From positions 7,502,001 to 7,566,000 of the forward strand of contig NC_026660.2 of assembly GCF_000004075.3 (NCBI RefSeq): DNA of 64,000 nt, given 5' to 3'. The stretch comes from Cucumis sativus (Eukaryota > Streptophyta > Magnoliopsida > Cucurbitales > Cucurbitaceae). Below are positions 1 to 11,673 of the stretch, piece by piece. Numbering within the stretch: position 1 is the first letter of the stretch; each line of letters begins with the position of its first letter. A model generated the notes under the pieces. That model saw only the letters and a list, made by a program, of their open reading frames with translations, was not told the origin of the DNA and searched no databases. A program made the translations under genes and the position numbers.

Positions 1-620
1 TTTTTCAACGATTGAATTTCATCAAGTTCAATCAACTTTGAAGTTGATGTCTCTGTAATTTTCGCCTCCCTTGACAATGCATTTGAATCTTGTGTGTGAA
101 AATCACTAGGTTGTGTTGATTCACATACCCTTTATTGGGCATTGGAGGTATATTTTCTACAAATGTTGCATTGGTAATTCTACAGTCAACTCATGTTGTG
201 ACTAAGTAGATGAAAAGACTGACGTCTATAGAATTTTTCAATTCTTCTTCTTTTTTCTACTCGATCAGTTTCTTTTTTTTTACAAGCAACTCAAGATTTA
301 ATTTTTTTCTACTTCGGTTCTTCATCTTTAACATTCTACATAAAGTGAAATACCAGTTATCCTATGCTATCTTTCTGCCTATAATTTGGTATTTTGGCAT
401 GTTTTAGATTAATATATTATAGTCTTCTATCACTGATAGTCAGTAATAGTCAATGGTAGACTTCTACCACTTTAAAAAATATATAACAATTTATTTACTA
501 GCTAACATGTTTTAATAAATCTTTTTAACTCGTAGAACATGAGTTACTATTGGTTTAACATGATAAAAAATATTATAAAACCCAAATGTGATCTAGCGTT
601 GAACAACATGTTAGAATGTT
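1..620. other. AT-rich stretch without a supported gene
   Basis: No coding sequence could be supported. Around 425-475 it holds short near-palindromic text of the type ctatcactgatagt. The same kind of text recurs near 14550-14640, 14910-14980 and 31270-31340, so it is probably a dispersed repeat of this genome. Confidence 0.5.
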
Positions 621-639
621 TTAATTCCATTATATTAAA

Positions 640-1300
640 TAGGCTAGAGAATGATATGTGAAATAACTAGAAAGAAAATAACAATTTGGATCACTCTAAA
701 ATTTGGGAATATTTAAAAATTGAAAGGAAAATAGGCTTTAATTAAGATCCCAAATAAGTTGGATAAATTGAAACATGTTTCTAGGACTTATACTCCTACA
801 TGGCATGGTGCAAAGATATGAAATTTGAGGTTCAAGGACGTAATGATCAGTATTCTATGGATGTAGATAAATGAGAATGTAGTTGCAGACAACGAGATTT
901 GATTCGAAGACCTTGCCATCATGTTGTTCATTGTATACCTTACTTGAAAAAATAACCAGAAGAATTTGTGCATGACTACTCCTCCAAATAAACATTGGTC
1001 AAAACATATTCCTTCTTTTTAAGACCTGTTAATAGATCAACTTTATAGGCTAAATCAAATTATGACTCGATACAGCCACTAATGATATGAAGGTCACCAA
1101 GAAGACCAAGTTGACAAAGAAAGAGGGATGTGAATGAGGCTTCCTCTTTTTGACGATTTAAGCATTGTGGATCTACTATTCGATGTAGTAAATGCAAAGG
1201 TGTAGGTCATAATTCTCGATCATGTGAAGGACTAGGGGCTAGGAAGAGGAAACAAACAAGAGAAGAAACATTCATGGGATTTACTATATCAAACACGATA
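640..1300 (+). pseudogene. Decayed Mutator-like (MULE/MuDR) transposase, C-terminal part
   Basis: Read across frames, the plus strand gives the C-terminal part of a MULE transposase. Near 800-870 lies text resembling 'TPTWHGA', 'FEVQGRNDQYSMDVD'. It is followed by a SWIM-type zinc finger at about 872-940 (ECSC...RPCHHVVHCI), then 'PEEFVHDYSSK'. At 1181-1225 there is a CCHC zinc knuckle, CSKCKGVGHNSRSC (C-x2-C-x4-H-x4-C). In this family the SWIM finger follows the DDE catalytic core; no core is visible upstream. Several in-frame stops and shifts show it is dead, for example just before ECSC and in the linker. No terminal inverted repeats were recognised, so the element ends are unknown. Confidence 0.82.
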
Positions 1301-1721
1301 AATAACTCATTCAATTAATTGTGTAATATTTTTAATTTTCAAATTGTCTTCATATAACTTGAATACATCTATCGTGTTCACAATAGAGATTCTTCACAAC
1401 CTACACTTTCCGAATTACCCACCCAATATCAATGAGAATCAACATTTACTTTGCAACAAATGGAGAAGATCTTTGGAGACTTCATCAAATCAAATTTTTT
1501 GGACCCGCATTATGGATCTATGTTGTTTATTTTGTAAAAGGGTGTGCCATTGTTAACCACTTGTTAATTTGAGAATATTAATACCACGATACAATCTAGG
1601 TAATTAATTTTTGAAATTTCTTAAAATAATTTATTTTTGGAATTTTAAGACATAAATAGAACAAAAATCCATAGAGTATTACTTACGTAGATTCTTCGAC
1701 TAGTATATATATAACCAATTC
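1301..1721. other. Stretch without a supported gene
   Basis: AT-rich sequence following the transposase remnant; it may be the 3' part of the same element. The open frame at 1344-1556 has no recognisable domain and biased composition, and I do not support it as a gene. Confidence 0.5.
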
Positions 1722-1915
1722 AGTATGTGAAACTCAGGGCATCTCGAGACAACAGACCTCGAGTAATGACTTCTGCGAATTCCTTATTTAAAACTTAGGG
1801 CATCTCGGAACAACAATGCCTCAAGTTATGTACTCTGAAGTAATAAATGATAGATCTTGGTAGATCTCGAGCAACCAGTGCACCAAGATATGCATTCTAA
1901 GGTTATGTACAAGGC
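1722..1915. repeat. Degenerate tandem repeat, about 70-bp unit, roughly three copies
   Basis: Three diverged copies follow each other. Each contains 'gggcatctcg' or 'gtagatctcg', then 'acaac' or 'gcaacc', then 'cctcgag', 'cctcaag' or 'caccaag', and ends near 'ttctgcg', 'ctctgaa' or 'attctaa'. They lie just before the LTR-like block and may belong to it. Confidence 0.55.
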
Positions 1916-3350
1916 ATTTTAGTAGGTAATAATTGCAAGAATGAATTTAACATGACTATCGAATGGATGAATGAATTTAAGAATCAATCAAAATTGTACA
2001 AATCCAAGGACTAAAATATTAGGGAAATTACATCAATAAGATCATATAATATATATCACATTCAATTAAAAATTGATCTTCGTGACAAGAGGCCTATGCA
2101 AGAAAAAGAAGACACACGTAAATAAGTACTATGGGATGAATCTCAAGGAAATCTCGAGGCATTCTCAGTTGTGATTACATGAATAAGTGATAACTTGTAG
2201 AAATGCAAGTTATTGTGGTATTTTAGGTAGAGTAATGGAACAAAAACGCATTATGTGACTTGACAAGGTTGCAATCGATGATAACCTAATCAGAAGAATA
2301 GAAATTTTCCACAAAAGTAGCCTATAAAAGGATTCTATCTCTACCATGTAAAAGAGACTGGCCTAAATGGGCCAAAATCTAGAAAGCTCCACTGGAGCCA
2401 GCGAAAAAGACTAGCTTTTCTACCTTCGGTAAAAGTTCTTTGTCTTCTTCAATCAACTGCAAGTGAGAGCTTGAAGAGAATTAGAGAAAGATTTCATCAC
2501 CTTCTTCCCCTAACTCGTAATATCTTTCACTTCTTTACTCTGTATTTGTGTATTTCATTTGTAACGTATAGTGTTCATATTGCACAGTAGTCGAAGGGCT
2601 ACATTATTGAACACATTGCATATTTATCCTCTTTCAATCCACCATTTCTTTAGTGTCATTTGTCAAAGTGTTATAAGTAGCTTAATCTTGTGATAAGTTC
2701 ATGATAAGAAGTCTAGCTTATACGGTTCATCGCGTTAGTTAAGTTATACTCCATTGTTTGACCAGTATTTCTCACCAACTACTCGAGAGAGCAAGTAACA
2801 ACAGACATAGCTAACACGTGCAAGAAGGATTTTTGAGACAAACTCCATCTTGACGATTAAATCTCCATCATTTGTGTTCCAGAAGGAGAACAAGTGTGGT
2901 GACTTGGCGTCGAGAGATTGCTACCCTTAAAAGAGAGGTAATATGAGTTTTGTAAGTAACCACTTTTAGATAACAATCGCTTGATGAAGTTTTATTATTT
3001 GCATTCGGAGAGGCAAGCAAGTGTGACGTTTAAGACATTGAGAGGTGCTCACCTTAATTAGAAGCTAGTTAATTGATCTCTATCACATCAAGGCTTAATA
3101 GCCTAGCAATGCAGAAACATTCCTTCACTTTTTCTTAATTACAAGTTAGTTCACATCCCCATCTTTCCATCATTCTTACCACCTTTTACAGAATCTCTAG
3201 TGTACATAGTATAATTAGTTCTTAGACATACATTTACTTTCTACTGTATAGATAGACATTTTATACTGCTTAGATTAAGAAGTAATTAGTTTTACAACTA
3301 AAATTTTATATCGATTTTCTGTGTTTGATCCTGACTTACCCTGAAAACCT
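1916..3350 (+). mobile_element. LTR-like, non-coding retroelement sequence (boundaries unknown)
   Basis: No protein gene is visible. A TATA-like box (cctataaaag, 2321-2330) is followed by C/T-rich leader-like sequence and then by text resembling LTR promoter and leader regions. There are no long open frames, and I could not recognise paired LTRs or a primer binding site. Assignment as LTR-derived is inference from this layout. Confidence 0.35.
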
Positions 3351-3565
3351 ATCGTTTCGCTTATACTTGGACAAGTGATAGAAAAACTTGTAAACTAGGA
3401 TTTAGTGCTCACATGAAAATTAGAGATATAATGAGCATATCGCATGCAATTCCAATCAACTAATCCGAAAAATTCCAAGCAAGTTTTTGTAGCACACATT
3501 AAATCCCTAAAACTAAATTGGAACATGCAATAAGCAATGAAACTTGAGCAAGATTGCACCCTGAT

Positions 3566-3678
3566 GCCAAGAGATTAGGGTTTTGCATGCATTCTGTGTG
3601 GTAATCTCGGGAAAACATAGGAAAAATTGGCCTAGAGATTACCCTACAAAATGCATGTGAAACTCAATTAATCTTGGG
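3566..3678. repeat. Imperfect inverted repeat (hairpin), arms about 45 nt
   Basis: The left arm, 3566-3608, runs from 'gccaagagatta' through 'gcatgcattctg' to 'ggtaatctc'. The right arm, 3633-3678, reads as its reverse complement: 'gagattacc', then 'aaaatgcatgtg', then 'atcttgggac'. The loop is about 24 nt. The arms differ at several positions. This could be a foldback element or a hairpin-forming transcript. Confidence 0.6.
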
Positions 3679-4780
3679 ACTCCTTCAACGAATATGAAGG
3701 AAAAGTCACAAATCTCAGTCGAGATTCATCATCTATACAGACTGAAATTCTTCGAAGAAGTTTACGAAAAACTATAAAATTAGCCTAGATTAACTCAACA
3801 ATAACTAAACGAGAGCACCAAGACTAAAAAATGTATTTTCTTTTTTACCAACAAGTTAAATGAAAAAGATAAAAGATTTTTCAGTTAGAGGTATATTTTA
3901 AGCTTTTAAATATTTTAAAACTTTTATTTTATTTTATTTTCCAACTAATTCAATATAATTTACTCATCATCAAAGATAACTAATGTCCACCTTAGCGATC
4001 TAGTGAGCATTTTATTAACTAAAAGTTAGCTCACAGACCATTTAAAAGTATTTAACAAATGTGGGAGACAGAAGTGTCTGTTTTGAAATAACCAAATAGA
4101 CATGAACTCTAAACATGAGGGATAAAAAGTGCATTTTGTCCAAAATTTAAATATCACATTTTAAAATTCAAAATTAAATTGAAGTTGTGAATATGAAAAA
4201 AAATAAGAAGAAAAATTAAAAGTAGCTAAATAGAAAAGAAAATTTAAAATTAAATATGAAATTTGAAAATAAAATGGTACACATGAATCTAAATATTAAA
4301 GAATTTAAAATTTAAAATTAAATTAAACATAGAAATATGAAAAATAATAAAGAAAGGGAAAAAACATTAAACATATATGAAAAATGAAAAAGGAATACAA
4401 AATTATGAGTAAGGATATATGAAAAATGAAAAAGGAATACAAAATTATGAGTAGGGAAAGTTGAACGTAAGACTTGAAGGACAAAAATAATTTGAATAAG
4501 CAAGCTAGTAACTATAAAAATAATAAAAATTTGAATCAGATAAAATGGAAATAGAATTAAGAGAAACTCAATTTTTTATGGATCTTTAGAAACATTCCTC
4601 AAAATTTAAAAGCAAAGAACGAGAACTGTTATAAAATTTCTTTAAAAAACTGATAAACAAAAACATGAAATAAGATCTGTTATCAAACGAAACCTAAGTC
4701 TTCATCTTTAAACCTATAATAATGAGGAGCAGGGATAATCCTAGTTTGTAAGAAGAAAAACTCCCAGGTGGCAGGGAGGT
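3679..4780. other. AT-rich intergenic sequence
   Basis: Very A-rich, with repeated 'aaatatgaaaaa' text. Near 4375-4450 there is a direct repeat of about 48 bp ('atatgaaaaatgaaaaagga...' twice). No gene is supported. At 4786-4791, just beyond its end, a GGCCCA (TGGGCC on the other strand) resembles the site II elements common upstream of plant housekeeping genes. Confidence 0.5.
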
Positions 4781-4870
4781 GGTGTGGCCCAGTCCAAGGA
4801 GGATTAAGCCAACTTGTTTCATCTCTCTGAATTCTGAGGTGCAAAACGATTTCAATTCTTAATTACATAA

Positions 4871-6507
4871 ATGGCCACTCTGTTCAACAATTCGGCACCG
4901 GCAGTGACAAGAAGCGGTGACCGCGTTTATGTGGCGGCTGTGCCACTAAGAGCAACAAAAGGCCCTGCCCAACTGCTTGCTTCTGCAGCTTACTCTTTCA
5001 ACTTCTGGGATTTCCAGCATTTCATGGTTATCATTTCACCACCATCCTCCCCAACTTCTCACTCTCGGGTTCTCTTCTTTTCCAATTGCATTCTCCTTTA
5101 TCCTTTCTTACCCACCTCTAATTTATGGGGTTCATTCAAGGGCTTCTGCCTACACACACACACACACACACACCTTGGGGCATCTCCAATTTCTATTCAA
5201 ATTTACTGCTTAATTGGGTGGATTGACTGGCGTTTCTTGTTGTTAGAGATGATTTCAGGCATTAGTTTTTGATTTTCAACCTAAGGATCCGGAAGATATA
5301 CAAGTGGCACTGGCTGCTCTTTCTGGAAAACCAGTTCCAGGTCCGGTGTACTACTCTTTTAACTTACGCTCATTGGATGCTTTTCGTTTAAATCTAAATG
5401 ATGGGTTTTCATTTTCCTTTAACAGTGTTCAAACTGATGAATGAATGCTCATTGCACCCCATTGCCTTCTTAAATTTGACATATGTCTGTGAGAGAGGTT
5501 AAGAAATTGACAATCAAGATAAACAGTATCAAGTAAACAAAAGAGAATCTACCTAAGGATTTTGTGATTCACTAAAAGTAGTGTGTTTGTTAGTTAGCTC
5601 CATTGCTTAAAAGAGCAATTTATTATATAAGAAAATATTAGATTACCAACTCTAGAGTTGAGAGTTATTTAGCAAACTCCTCCAAATTTGAAGTTCAAAA
5701 TCGTAAATATCATAAACAACACAAATACAAATGCAACTTAGTCAATGAGGCTCGTGTTTGGTGATGTGGAGCGGGAATTCTAACAAGATGAATGAAATAG
5801 TACATATTTGCGTTTATCTTCTGTGAAGCTTATGTTGACGTGCAATTGGGATTACTGTTCATTTGTCTTTGTATTTTACAAAGGAAGTGAAATTATTCTA
5901 AATAATGAATGATTTGTTAATCGAAAACAAACTAAAAGAAGCTGCCAAATGGTGGCTGATTGGTGAGAGTTTTTACAACATGGATAAATTACTTCATGAG
6001 TCTGAGATCGTGCAAATTAAATCTTCATTCTAACTTTTCTCTAAGCTCTAATACTCTTTTTACTAGTACTACACAACTGATTTATTGAAAGCTCAAATTT
6101 TCCCTTCTCATGTTCCTGGAACTGAAAACCAATTTGTGCACGTTTAATAGATTTAGTGATTTGGTGTCAGGAGTTGTTCGTGAACGGAAGTTGTCAAGAC
6201 TGCCAAAGAACAAATGTTCATATGTCGGATATTCAAATGTGAATGCCGTAGAAGTAGCACGTAAGTTCAACGAAACTTGGGATACTAATTTGAGGATTGG
6301 TCATCATGACTGCAGAGACTATACAAATGGTTGGTAACATAGCAGCAGTTATTTTTGTCAATCTTCATTCATTCTGAATCATCTTGAAAATTGAAATGTG
6401 AATATTTGTTGTTGCTTTTCTGTGTTGTTTGGGAAGGCTTGGTTGAGGTTCTGCTTGGTGAAGAAAATGTATTGGAGCGGCTAAGGCAGAATTCATTAAA
6501 CATTTAA
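4871..6507 (+). CDS. Probable CCG-binding protein 1 / MEE14-like protein (four exons)
   Basis: Spliced coding exons are 4871-5068, 5259-5340, 6171-6329 and 6437-6507, all with GT-AG borders and matching phases. They encode about 169 residues. The protein opens MATLFNNSAPAVTRSGDRVY, continues with 'VPLRATKGPAQLL' and 'WDFQHFMVII' in exon 1 and 'ALVFDFQPKDPED' in exon 2. Exon 3 gives 'VRERKLSRLPKNKC', 'HHDCRDYTNG', and exon 4 ends 'ENVLERLRQNSLNI'. I recognise this layout as the small plant family annotated in Arabidopsis as CCG-binding protein 1 / MATERNAL EFFECT EMBRYO ARREST 14 (At2g15890). That naming is from memory, and a different annotation of the same family is possible. In Arabidopsis the protein was linked to pollen tube guidance by the central cell. 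No catalytic motif is evident; the conserved H-DC-YTN patch in exon 3 may matter. The gene converges with the F-box gene. Confidence 0.72.
5152..5173. repeat. (AC)n microsatellite in intron 1
   Basis: About 11 uninterrupted AC units lie inside the first intron (5069-5258) of the gene at 4871. Reading through the intron gives a spurious His-Thr run. Confidence 0.95.
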
Positions 6508-7419
6508 TAATTTACAATTCATGAACTTATGAGTTTAGTGTCAGTTGGTGTACACTGAATTGTTGCTTTTCTGGGACAATATGTAACGTTATCACTGCTC
6601 TGAATTTGTAAATTTTTCTAATATTAAAAATATAGTAACATATTGCACCACCCATTTCAATAACTTTTCATCAATTTTACTAACACCATTTGAAATTTAA
6701 CTTAAAAGTTTGAATAGCATTTTGAAAATAGATGATCAAAATTGATTGAAGAAAAGAAGTTTAAGGGTAACATTTACTTTTTTCCTCGTAAAGTTTAGCT
6801 ATGATTAGAAAAAAGAAAAAAACAAACAATCATACAGATTTAGAAGTAAAGAGATATTAAATAAAGAATGTGAAATTTTTGGTTGCCTTGCCTAGTTGAT
6901 GCTGAGCCATGTTTCCAGATTTTAATTTTTTCCTATTTATTGCTCAAACATGTATATTTTTTATTTCTTTTTTCTCACTTTCTTTAAATAAACACTCCTC
7001 AAATTTTATACACATTTTTCTTCTCTATTTACAATTACTCACCATTTATATTCACAAACTGCTTTAAAAAAATATTAAAAGGAAAAAAACTCAATAGTTT
7101 TGTACTGTATTCATAGAATCATAACACAAACCATTTATATTAACATATAAGATCATTAAAACCACAAAAATCTAACATATACTAACAAACTCATATAGTT
7201 TATTGAATCTTCTTATTCACATGAGAATTAAAGCTTCCCGCTACAATGTCTACAACACTAACCCTTCATACATAATCACTACAATCATCAAGTTCATCTA
7301 TACACACACACACATATATAGATTATGAAATTGAGTATCTAATTCAGAATCCCATTCTTAAGCATTTCAACAATTCCTCCATTTGGAGTTTTAATTCAAA
7401 CACAAAATCAACTCTGCTT
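6508..7419. other. Intergenic region between two convergent genes
   Basis: Holds the presumed 3' UTRs of the gene ending at 6507 (plus) and of the F-box gene ending at 7420 (minus). It is AT-rich with a short (CA)n/(TA)n run near 7300-7320. No further gene is seen. Confidence 0.6.
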
Positions 7420-8613
7420 CTATTCCAACAGAGCATCGATTCGATTCAAACTCCCAAAATGAACAATAGTTTGAAACCAATTAGGCATTCCTTCAAAACT
7501 CACATCCTTGAATTTACCACTACTTGGATTGAACACAACAAGAGCTCTGTTTCTATACTCCAACAAAATCTCTCCACTTTTTAGAACACAAACAACTCTT
7601 ACAATTCTCCCCTTTACAACAATCTTCGATACCTTAAAACACATCTCTGTTCCTTCTTGTTTCAATCCTTTGGGCATATAGCTCCCAATGTTGAAGCTTT
7701 TCACCCACGATTCCTTAACCCCATACTGCTCCATAACCCATATCTCCATTTTTCCATAACTACAATACACAACTGCTGACAGACAATCATTTAGATTCAT
7801 TAATTGGAAATTGCAACGACTCAAGCTCCCATAATCCGGCTTTGGAATATCTATGAATTCCTCACTGGCTAAGTCGAATGAGACGATGGTTCGACCGACA
7901 TAGTGGCGGCGAGGCAGAGAAACCCAGTGGAGTCTGCCGTTGATGGCGGCCGGCGACTGACCTTGAGCTAGATGGTGGAAAATTCTGCCTATGCTTCTCC
8001 AATTAGAGGTTCCTAAAGTGAAGACTTGAACTTCGGAGTGATGAAACCGTCTCTGGATACGGCGGAAGCCTTTGGAGTAAACAATTTTAAGGATTTTCAA
8101 GCGTTTGGTTTGTGGGTGAAATCCAATTCCATAAACCACGTCTGGGTTTGAAAAGTCTTTGGATTTGGGCAATTCTAGGTAGTCTCGAGTAAAGGGGTTG
8201 TAAATAAAGAGGTTTTCGTTGTAAAGAGAATCAGATAAACAAAGGAAGCCATTGCAAGAACCTACGACGTCGTATTCAGGCATTGTAGCGGCAAAAGGAG
8301 TGAAAATTCTTTTGACAGAGAATTTATGTTGTGTGAGAGAAGGGAAATCGACGAAATAAAGATGGTTTCTGATGGGGAAATCAGAGTGGAAGATTAAGCA
8401 ACGGAAATGATCGTGGTTAGGGTCAAAAAGTTGAGTGTATTGAGCGAGAAGACGGCATGATCTGGAAACAGAGTGAAATTGAATGAGAGATGAAATGGGT
8501 AGACGGGAAAGGATTTGGAAAAGAACATCGTGAGGAAGATTATCCATTTGGTGAGAATTTTGGGGGAGATTAGGTTTCTTGTTGTGAAGGAGAAATACAG
8601 AGTTTGAAGGCAT
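7420..8613 (-). CDS. F-box protein with FBA-type C-terminal domain
   Basis: An intronless frame of 397 residues. An F-box lies at about 23-65 (DNLPHDVLFQILSRLP, then SVSRSCRLLAQ), the part expected to bind SKP1 in an SCF ubiquitin ligase. The rest has the F-box-associated domain pattern: 'VVGSCNGFLCLSD' (about 116-128), 'YNPFTRDYLELP', 'YGIGFHPQTKRLKILKI', 'NGRLHWVSLP' and 'IVSFDLASEEFIDIP'. This domain is thought to choose the substrate; the substrate here is unknown. The layout is that of the At3g07870-type F-box proteins. The first ATG is used; a second Met at residue 23 begins exactly at the F-box (MDNLPHDV) and could be the real start. No truncation or internal stop is seen. Expected location is cytosol or nucleus. 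Confidence 0.93.
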   Translation of the reverse strand: MPSNSVFLLHNKKPNLPQNSHQMDNLPHDVLFQILSRLPISSLIQFHSVSRSCRLLAQYTQLFDPNHDHFRCLIFHSDFPIRNHLYFVDFPSLTQHKFSVKRIFTPFAATMPEYDVVGSCNGFLCLSDSLYNENLFIYNPFTRDYLELPKSKDFSNPDVVYGIGFHPQTKRLKILKIVYSKGFRRIQRRFHHSEVQVFTLGTSNWRSIGRIFHHLAQGQSPAAINGRLHWVSLPRRHYVGRTIVSFDLASEEFIDIPKPDYGSLSRCNFQLMNLNDCLSAVVYCSYGKMEIWVMEQYGVKESWVKSFNIGSYMPKGLKQEGTEMCFKVSKIVVKGRIVRVVCVLKSGEILLEYRNRALVVFNPSSGKFKDVSFEGMPNWFQTIVHFGSLNRIDALLE

Positions 8614-9247
8614 GATGATGGAAATGATAGAAGGAGAAAAGGAAAAAGAACAGAGGGGGAGGGTGAAAAGATAGGATGGATGAATGGATGAATGGATGAT
8701 GAAGAAAGTGGACTTTGGTGCGATTAAAACAATAATAATAAAATGAAGACGGAAATTACAAGGAAGGAGTGTTTGTTGTGAGTTGTGGTTTGTGGTTTGT
8801 GGGATCCACTCTTTTGTTCAATTTTTTTTTTTTTTTTATGTACATCCCAATATTATTCCCTTTATAATCACTCTTTAATACATGTACATTCTAAATAACT
8901 ATATATATTTTAAACCTACCTTTTAAATTCTCACTTACCCACTTTACTCTTCTCCTCCTCCTTCTTTACTACTCAAACCTTTGCTCTCCTCAATTTACTA
9001 TTAGGTTCAATCACCAATTACTTTTGTTTCCACTCCCCCTTTTAATTTCATATTTTTTCAAAAACCAACTTTCACCCACCCACCCACCATCCCCAAACTC
9101 AATCTTACATTATTACATTCTCACATACTACTAAACTAAACCATTATTCACTATAAACAAAATGAGTTTATTCCTCTATTTTGTTTCATGTTACAAATTA
9201 CATGGAACCCACACTATATACTTTTTCTTCACTCAACACCATCTAGG
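8614..9247. other. Upstream region of the F-box gene
   Basis: Presumed promoter and 5' UTR of the minus-strand F-box gene. It holds an ATGG/ATGA-type microsatellite at about 8671-8700, a T run at 8822-8837 and a C/T-rich stretch at 8930-9110. I could not choose a TATA box with confidence. Confidence 0.5.
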
Positions 9248-11673
9248 GTCTTTTGGATTGAGGGAATTAGAGTGGAAAAAGGGTGGGAATGGGTAAGCGA
9301 CAAACATTGCCCTTGTTTGTTTGGTACAAAGTTTTGTAGCTTAGGCATGAGAATAAGCTATTTCCATGCATAATTTATACCTATGAATGATAGCCATCTA
9401 AAATGTTGGGTTTTCTTCATGTCCATCCTCTTATCAGCTCTTTTAATACATTTCTTTTTTATGTTGACACGCTATTCTTCAGACTTAGAACCAGGTTGTG
9501 GGATCCAAGAATTTGAGAGAGAGTAAGGATGGAAATTGAATTAGTGTTGGGAGAATTTTTGTGAGTTTATTTTTTATTTTTAAAGGAAAATTAAACTTAA
9601 ATTGCCAAAAGTCTTTACACATTTGAAAGGTCACCCTTTAAATATACCAAATACATATAACTATTGCAAATTAGCCAAAGTCAAACCCTTGCATTCTATT
9701 AACGCTTAGTGGGTTTGGTGTCATCACCATGAATTTTCACTTAGCCCACTAGCGAGTTAGTGAAATTATGCAACAATGCACAGTGGGCTTGGTGTCATCA
9801 CGAGGAGCCTCCACATAGCCCATTATGGTCATTTCATTATTCAAGTCAAAATTTTCAAGTCAATAGTTAACATTTTTCCTTTTACCATTTTGTCCAACTT
9901 GACTAAATTCGACCTACCGAACATGAATCAGCATTAATTTTCCAAAATTCAAATTACATTTAGTTATATTTTCGGTCAAAGTTAGATTTTTCAAAGTCAA
10001 AAGTCAGCCCCTTGACTTTTTACAACTTTGACCATGTTCATCACTTTCAAGTTTTTAAATATGTATCCGCATTCATTTTTATATATTTAAATTATATTTA
10101 AACATAAAGCTCTATTTTTAAACCAATAACTGACGGCTATATCACATATACTTGTCAGTTTATCACTCATTACCCATTTCAAACTATTCGAATTAATCCA
10201 ACATAGTGTTCAAAGTTAATTCCATATGAGCTAGCAAGGGAACTTAATGAACCTATAGATCATGGTCTTCAACGATTCGAGATGAACTGGTTAACCCCTT
10301 TTAGATTGAAATCATCATTCGTTAATTAGCGTGTCATTCTACTCAAGTCCGTAGTTGCACTCCCCTCACAATAAATATATTTTGTGTCCATATGATATAA
10401 CCATGGTTATTAACTTAATCCTTCACAGGTTGTTTCATAACCTTGGCTAGGTCAAAATACCATTTTACCTCCCAGATTACATCTTGCACTTTAAGTCCTA
10501 CTAATCCACTATTAAACAATTGGTTAAAGGTCCAACATATAAACCAAATTCCTCTCAGGCCAATGACAAGGTGGGGCTTCTTGTTCAAGACTTGGATTCA
10601 ATTCTTAAGAGAACAACCTATCTACTAACCCTATAATGGGTAGGAGTGAATTTCGTCTGCACCATATGTCCTCAACTATCCATTTGGTCTTACTCCTAAA
10701 ATGAAGGCTTGTTGGACCAACGCTATTGAGCTGCCCTCACCTATGTAGATCTAAGGATAATCCCGTGTGAACAGAAGTTCATAGTTAGCTTAGTATTAAA
10801 ATTAAGTTACCTAAGTCATCAATAATCGAAATAGTCAATTTTATATAGTCAATGATATTATAACTTAAAAGTAACTATTACAAGGTTCTAGTCTTATCTA
10901 AACTATTTACATATGATGTCCTCACTTTTGTGTCTCCCCATGAACGATTTAGGTTCACATCGTTTGCACTAACTTTAAAGTAGGTCACATCCATAGTGTC
11001 CCCAGAATAAGTTGTTCAATCTTATTCATATATTATAGACCGTTTAGGCTATATACTCGAACTTGATCCACATTATGTCTCTATATAAAGTTCAAGTTTA
11101 CTCAATATGGCCTCGAGACCTTAGTTTATTGAATTCATGCTTATAGTATTCAATTTCACTAATAATTCCTCAATAACAACTTTCTTGAATAGAATATGAT
11201 ATTAAGTTACAAACTACGAGTTCTTGGTCATAAATTCCAACGTATTAAAATTAATTAAATGTGTGATTTATAAAATAACATTAAAACATAAATTATAGTA
11301 TAATAATTTATTTCTTAATAATTATAATTAGTTTATCATTTATTAATTATATAATTGATCAATACAATATAACTATGTAAATTCATCAATTTTATCCCAT
11401 TATTCATTTTGCAAATTCTTGTAAATGTAATTAATAATTTAATTAGTATTATTATTTGATTGTTAAATAATTAAATTGTCTCGCCATTTTGAATTGAGTT
11501 TATTGTTTATCAATTAATATATCAAAATTTTATAGAGTGTTTATGACTGATTTTACAAATAAAATAAAATTTTTGTTCTTATACATTCTTAATAATACAC
11601 TCATGCAAACCAAACATATACCTCCTTAATTCCGAGCAATCTTATTTCCATCTCAATTTCTTCAATCCAAATG
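9248..11673. mobile_element. Non-autonomous DNA transposon with long imperfect terminal inverted repeats
   Basis: The left end (9250-9279, CTTTTGGATTGAGGGAATTA then GAGTGGAAAA) and the reverse complement of the right end (11644-11673, CATTTGGATTGAAGAAATTG then AGATGGAAAT) match at roughly 22 of 30 positions. A second matching box containing 'tgtttggt' lies inward on both sides (near 9320 and near 11615). About 2.4 kb between them has no transposase and includes the repeat at 10290-11245. The target duplication and superfamily could not be fixed. Confidence 0.6.
10290..11245 (+). repeat. Dispersed repeat, copy 1 (pairs with 58320-59268)
   Basis: About 950 bp is alignable in the same orientation with 58320-59268. 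Shared landmarks include 'gtagttgcactcccctcac', 'tttgtgtccat.tgatataacc', 'aaacaattggtt', 'ctctcaggccaatga', 'caagacttggattca', 'gaacaacctatctact', 'ggaccaacgct' and 'tatatactcgaa'. There are no open frames; it is probably LTR or retroelement leader sequence. It lies inside the transposon at 9248-11673. Confidence 0.8.
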
